Made by a program: the position numbers and the translations under genes. From positions 2,360 through 11,478 of the forward strand of contig PKZR01000031.1 in NCBI GenBank assembly GCA_003133815.1: 9,119 nt of DNA, given 5' to 3'. Below the pieces are notes generated by a model that saw nothing but the letters and a program-made list of their open reading frames with translations, searched no databases and was not told where the DNA came from. This document shows positions 6,096 to 9,119 of this stretch, piece after piece. Source of the stretch: Limisphaerales bacterium (GTDB lineage Bacteria; Verrucomicrobiota; Verrucomicrobiia; Limisphaerales; UBA11358). How positions within the stretch are numbered: position 1 is the stretch's first letter; every line of letters begins with the position of its first letter.

Positions 6096-6845
6096 ATGAG
6101 CAAAACTTTGATTCGACCATTCATCCATTTTGCTGGTGGAATCCTGCTGGCAGCTGCGTTGATCCGGTTTTTCATCGCCACCGGCCACTTGCCGGTCTTG
6201 GCTCTGCCTGATCCCATGCTCGGCATTTCACTCCGGTTCGCCCTGTTGATTGTCGGGGGGATTGAATTGACTTTCGCACTGATCTGTTTGTTCGGTAAAA
6301 ACGTCAGGCTTCAAACCGGTTTTCTGGCCTGGCTCTCGACCTGTTTTGTGGTGTTCTGGCTCGGCCTGTTCTGGATGCATTGTCATCTGCAAGGCACTTG
6401 TCTTGGCAGTCTCAACGACCCGCTAAACCTTTCACGTGGGGCGATTGGCTACGTCATGCGATTCATCCCGGTTTGCCTGTTGCTTGGGAGCTATGCCGCA
6501 TTGTTACATCTTTGGGTTGCAAAAGCTGACAAGGCTGAAGCCGTGGTTACGCAGCCTGTCACAACAAATCGTAGTGGAGACAGGGCTGAACCGGCAGTCC
6601 TGGTTCGATTTCTGAAAATATCCTGCACCGCCTGCGGCGACCACATTGAATTTCCAACCAACCTTTTGGGTCAGAAAATCCCGTGTCCGCATTGCCAGGC
6701 AATCATCACCTTGAAACAACCGGACAACATAAAAATCTCCTGTTCATCTTGCGATGGACACATTGAGTTTCCCGCCCATGCCATCGGGCAGAAAATCCCG
6801 TGCCCGCACTGCACAGAAACAATCAGGCTGTTAAATCCCGCCTGA
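6096..6845 (+). CDS. MauE/DoxX-like membrane protein fused to two zinc ribbons
   Basis: This 249-residue protein has four predicted helices (about 8-28, 47-67, 73-94, 118-139), paralogous to the gene at 2994. The redox-type cysteines in the loop after helix 3 are spaced differently: Cys96 and Cys102 (CHLQGTCLG), a C-x5-C instead of C-x-C. After a charged linker (about 141-172) come two near-identical zinc ribbons, each C-x2-C-x16-C-x2-C: Cys177/180/197/200 and Cys216/219/236/239. By the positive-inside rule the cysteine loop faces the periplasm and the ribbons the cytoplasm. The start at 6096 matches the paralogue's N-terminus (MSKTLIRPF against MSHMKAFHR). The in-frame ATG at 6078 overlaps the previous stop and would give an eight-base overlap. 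No Shine-Dalgarno is clear, so translational coupling is likely. Confidence 0.75.
   Translation: MSKTLIRPFIHFAGGILLAAALIRFFIATGHLPVLALPDPMLGISLRFALLIVGGIELTFALICLFGKNVRLQTGFLAWLSTCFVVFWLGLFWMHCHLQGTCLGSLNDPLNLSRGAIGYVMRFIPVCLLLGSYAALLHLWVAKADKAEAVVTQPVTTNRSGDRAEPAVLVRFLKISCTACGDHIEFPTNLLGQKIPCPHCQAIITLKQPDNIKISCSSCDGHIEFPAHAIGQKIPCPHCTETIRLLNPA
6615..6842 (+). repeat. Tandem 117-bp duplication encoding twin zinc ribbons
   Basis: Two units at a 117-bp (39-codon) step encode KISC-x2-C...GQKIPCPHC. CAGAAAATCCCG recurs at 6672 and 6789, and the bases after it differ only at silent third positions (TGTCCGCATTGC against TGCCCGCACTGC). This strong conservation suggests an internal duplication kept under selection for both metal sites. 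Confidence 0.75.
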
Positions 6846-6921
6846 AATTTTACTGTCAAAGATTTCGCCCCCTGACCGCGCCGGTTGCGTCCAATTGACC
6901 GTCGCCGGATGATTTCATTGT

Positions 6922-6950
6922 TTGACCTGGTCCCGCCCATGCCCTAAACT
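6922..6950 (+). promoter_or_regulatory. Sigma70-type promoter for serA
   Basis: The -35 box TTGACC (6922-6927, five of six consensus bases) and the -10 box TAAACT (6945-6950, four of six) are separated by exactly 17 bp. Transcription would start near 6957, only about eight bases before the serA ATG at 6965. This gives an almost leaderless mRNA and fits the absence of a Shine-Dalgarno (the bases before the ATG are pyrimidine rich). Confidence 0.55.
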
Positions 6951-6964
6951 CACAGTTCTTTCTT

Positions 6965-8563
6965 ATGAAAATTGTTGTTTGTGACCCGATCTCACCAAAG
7001 GGAATTGCGCTTTTGCAGCAACGCCCCGAATTCAACGTCGTCGTTCTACCAAAGCGTCTGCCGGAGGCGGAACTTCTGCCCATCGTCGCCGACGCGACCG
7101 CTCTCGTCGTCCGCTCCGAAACCAAAGTCACCAAGAAGGTCATCGAGGCGGCGAAGCAGCTGCGGGTCGTGGGTCGTGCCGGCGTCGGCGTGGACAACGT
7201 GGATATCGAAGCCGCCACGCAGCACGGCACTGTGGTGATGAACACCCCCGGCGGCAATACGGTGACGACGGCGGAATTGACTTTCACGATGCTGCTTTCG
7301 CTTGCGCGCAAGGTGCCGCAGGCGGCCGCGACAATGATTGCGGGCAAGTGGGATCGCAAATTGTTTCAAGGTGTCGAGCTGCAAGGCAAGACGCTCGGCA
7401 TCCTGGGCATGGGACGCATCGGCACAGAAGTGGCCAAGCGCGCCATCGCTTTCGGAATGCGCGTCGTGGCTTACGACCCGTATCTCACGGAAGACCGCGC
7501 CAAAGCCATCGGCGCGGAGTTCGCGCCGGAAGGGGATTATGTTTATCGCGAGGCGGATTTTATCACCGTTCACATGCCGGTGACCAAAGAGACGAAGGAA
7601 ATGCTGAATGCCGCTGCGTTTGCGAAAATGAAGCCCGGCGTGAAAATCGTGAATTGTGCGCGTGGCGAAATCGTTTCTGAAACCGATTTAATCGCGGCAC
7701 TGGAATCCGGGAAAGTTGCCGGGGCCGCACTGGACGTTTTTGCGGTTGAACCTCTGCCCGCCGATCATCCTTATCGCAAGCAGGCGAATTTGATTTTGAC
7801 GCCGCATCTCGGTGCCAGCACCGAAGAAGCGCAGGAAAAATGCGGCATCGAAGTTGCCGAAGTCATTGCGGGCTATCTGCTCACCGGCGAAGTCCGCAAC
7901 GCCGTGAACCTGCCTTATCTCGACGCGAAAACCTACGAGCAGGTGAAGCCGTATCTGCCGCTCGGCGAAGCGCTGGGCAAGCTGTTGGCGCAGCTCACTC
8001 CGGCGACCGCCGACCGTTTGCATATAACTTATGGTGGGAACGCGCGGCTGCTGCCGAACACTGACCCGGTGACGCGCGCGGTACTGCGCGGTTTTATGTC
8101 CACAAGCAATTTGAAGGATGTGAACAATGTCAACGTCCGTAGTGTTGCGCAGAGCATCGGCATCACGGTCGAGGAAAAAAAATCAGATGAGCCGGTGACA
8201 TTCAACGAATGGGTTCACGTCCAGATTTTCAGCGGCGCAAAAAAGCTGGTTTCAGCGGGCGGAACATTTTTTGGTTCGCCGAACAATCCGCGCATCGTGC
8301 GATTGTTCAGCCAGCCGGTGGAAATTCCGATTTCGGGAACGCTGTTGCTTTTGAACAACAAGGATCGTCCCGGCATCGTCGGCTATCTCGGCACACTGCT
8401 CGGCAAGCACAAGGTCAACATTGCCAGCATGAGCCTTGGTCGCGACACGGCGGGCGGCAGCGCGCTCACGGTCTTGAGTCTCGACAGTGCTCCTTCAAAT
8501 GCTATGCTCGACGAATTGCAAAACGACCCTGACATCAGCAACGTAAAAGTTGTGAAACTGTAA
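6965..8563 (+). CDS. serA: D-3-phosphoglycerate dehydrogenase
   Basis: SerA oxidises 3-phosphoglycerate to 3-phosphohydroxypyruvate with NAD+, the first step of cytosolic L-serine synthesis. The 532-residue length fits the long (Mycobacterium-type) form. Residues 1-140 hold the split catalytic half (GRAGVGVDNVD at 70-80). The Rossmann segment has GMGRIG (148-153) and the ribose-binding Asp171. The catalytic set is present: Arg233 (NCARG), Glu262 (VEP) and His281 (LTPHLGAST). Residues about 320-450 form the intervening (ASB) domain. Residues about 457-532 form an ACT domain (NNKDRPGIVGYLG), the usual site of serine feedback inhibition. It looks richer in G+C than the upstream gene cluster and has its own promoter, so it is probably an independent core gene. 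The start is set by the homologous N-terminus (MKIVVCDPIS). Confidence 0.97.
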   Translation: MKIVVCDPISPKGIALLQQRPEFNVVVLPKRLPEAELLPIVADATALVVRSETKVTKKVIEAAKQLRVVGRAGVGVDNVDIEAATQHGTVVMNTPGGNTVTTAELTFTMLLSLARKVPQAAATMIAGKWDRKLFQGVELQGKTLGILGMGRIGTEVAKRAIAFGMRVVAYDPYLTEDRAKAIGAEFAPEGDYVYREADFITVHMPVTKETKEMLNAAAFAKMKPGVKIVNCARGEIVSETDLIAALESGKVAGAALDVFAVEPLPADHPYRKQANLILTPHLGASTEEAQEKCGIEVAEVIAGYLLTGEVRNAVNLPYLDAKTYEQVKPYLPLGEALGKLLAQLTPATADRLHITYGGNARLLPNTDPVTRAVLRGFMSTSNLKDVNNVNVRSVAQSIGITVEEKKSDEPVTFNEWVHVQIFSGAKKLVSAGGTFFGSPNNPRIVRLFSQPVEIPISGTLLLLNNKDRPGIVGYLGTLLGKHKVNIASMSLGRDTAGGSALTVLSLDSAPSNAMLDELQNDPDISNVKVVKL

Positions 8564-8601
8564 ATTTTTGAACCAATTGAATCGAAAACACTCCAACACA
8601 A

Positions 8602-9119
8602 ATGAAATTTGAAATAAAACTGATGTCTTCTGTCGTGTTTGCCGCAGCATTGTTCGCATTTTCCAGGGCATCTGCCGTCACCGCAGATGCCACGATGCCG
8701 GTGGCGACCGTGACCAATTCCACCGCAGTTGATGCTGGCACGAATGCCATAGCGACAGACACCAACGCAAATCCCATTGCCACGATGGCTTCGTTGTTCG
8801 GTGATCCGGTCATCGCCAAGGGCAATGGTTTTGAAATCAAGCAGAGCGAGCTGGACGAGGTGATGACCGGCATCAAATCCTCCGCCGCCGCGCAAGGACA
8901 GACCATTCCGCCGGATCAGTTGATGACATACGAAGTCCGAATGCTCGACCGTCTGATTCAGATTCAGATCCTTTTGCAAAATGCCACGGATGCGGACAAG
9001 GCTGCAGGCAGGACAAACGCAGATCTGCAAATCAGCAATTTGCTGGCACGTGCCGGATCGCAGGATGTTTTCGACCGGCAATTAAAGGCCGTCGGAATTA
9101 CACCGGATGAACTGCGCGC
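8602..9119 (+). CDS. SurA/PpiC-type periplasmic chaperone, N-terminal part (cut by window end)
   Basis: The frame is open from the ATG at 8602 to the right edge (172 codons plus two bases), so the C-terminus is missing. A signal peptide is clear (residues 1-25, ending SRASA). An Ala/Thr/Asn-rich linker follows (about 26-62). Then comes a helical segment typical of SurA N-terminal domains: a GDPVIAKGNGFEIKQSELDE start (67-86), QGQTIPPDQL (98-107), MLDRLIQIQILLQNA (114-128) and AVGITPDEL (163-171). Such proteins escort outer-membrane proteins through the periplasm; the peptidyl-prolyl isomerase (parvulin) domain would lie beyond the window. It starts 38 bp after serA with no terminator seen, so read-through is possible. 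A serA-surA link is not metabolic and may only be positional. Confidence 0.75.
   Translation, partial: MKFEIKLMSSVVFAAALFAFSRASAVTADATMPVATVTNSTAVDAGTNAIATDTNANPIATMASLFGDPVIAKGNGFEIKQSELDEVMTGIKSSAAAQGQTIPPDQLMTYEVRMLDRLIQIQILLQNATDADKAAGRTNADLQISNLLARAGSQDVFDRQLKAVGITPDELR

Noticed and set aside
7046..8023. Long antisense and shifted frames across serA
   Set aside because: They arise from the G+C-rich third positions of a clearly real serA gene and show no conserved motifs.
8383..9081. Minus-strand frames over the serA end and the following gene
   Set aside because: The + strand frame from 8602 encodes a signal peptide and a SurA-like domain, so the antisense frames are shadows.

Overview
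The window looks like chromosomal DNA of a Verrucomicrobiota member, possibly of the Limisphaerales/Pedosphaera type. This is inferred from gene style only: a 532-residue SerA with a C-terminal ACT domain, a SurA-like exported protein right after it, MauE/DoxX-like membrane proteins, a LamG-type domain inside a propeller/hydrolase protein, and a near-absence of Shine-Dalgarno sites. No rRNA, tRNA or marker gene is present to confirm it. All supported genes lie on the + strand.

Bases 1-1067 hold no convincing gene but an unusual amount of non-coding structure. There is a perfect 18-bp palindrome of LacI/GalR-operator type (92-109), and a 14-unit tandem array with a 20-21 bp period (227-518). 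Next come alternating TGTCC/GGACA boxes (587-617) and two GC-rich stem-loops (643-694). A free-standing AraC-type DNA-binding domain follows (1068-1394), and a perfect 21-bp tandem repeat begins at its stop codon (1394-1435).

Bases 1483-6845 carry five codirectional genes of envelope type: (i) a 358-residue exported protein with a C-terminal membrane anchor; (ii) a 119-residue secreted protein whose mature part has six cysteines; (iii) a four-helix MauE/DoxX-like membrane protein with a CSC motif; (iv) an 855-residue anchored protein made of a beta-propeller interrupted by a LamG/concanavalin-like domain, plus an alpha/beta-hydrolase-like C-terminus whose catalytic residues appear lost; (v) a second MauE-like protein fused to two tandem zinc ribbons. 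The first three genes and the LamG segment look richer in A+T than serA. A plausible but untested reading is a small envelope system in which the MauE-like proteins support disulfide formation in exported partners such as the six-cysteine protein.

Bases 6922-9119 are core metabolism: a good sigma70-type promoter placed so close to the ATG that the mRNA would be nearly leaderless, then serA (3-phosphoglycerate dehydrogenase, first step of serine synthesis), then the 5' part of a SurA/PpiC-type periplasmic chaperone gene that runs off the right edge.
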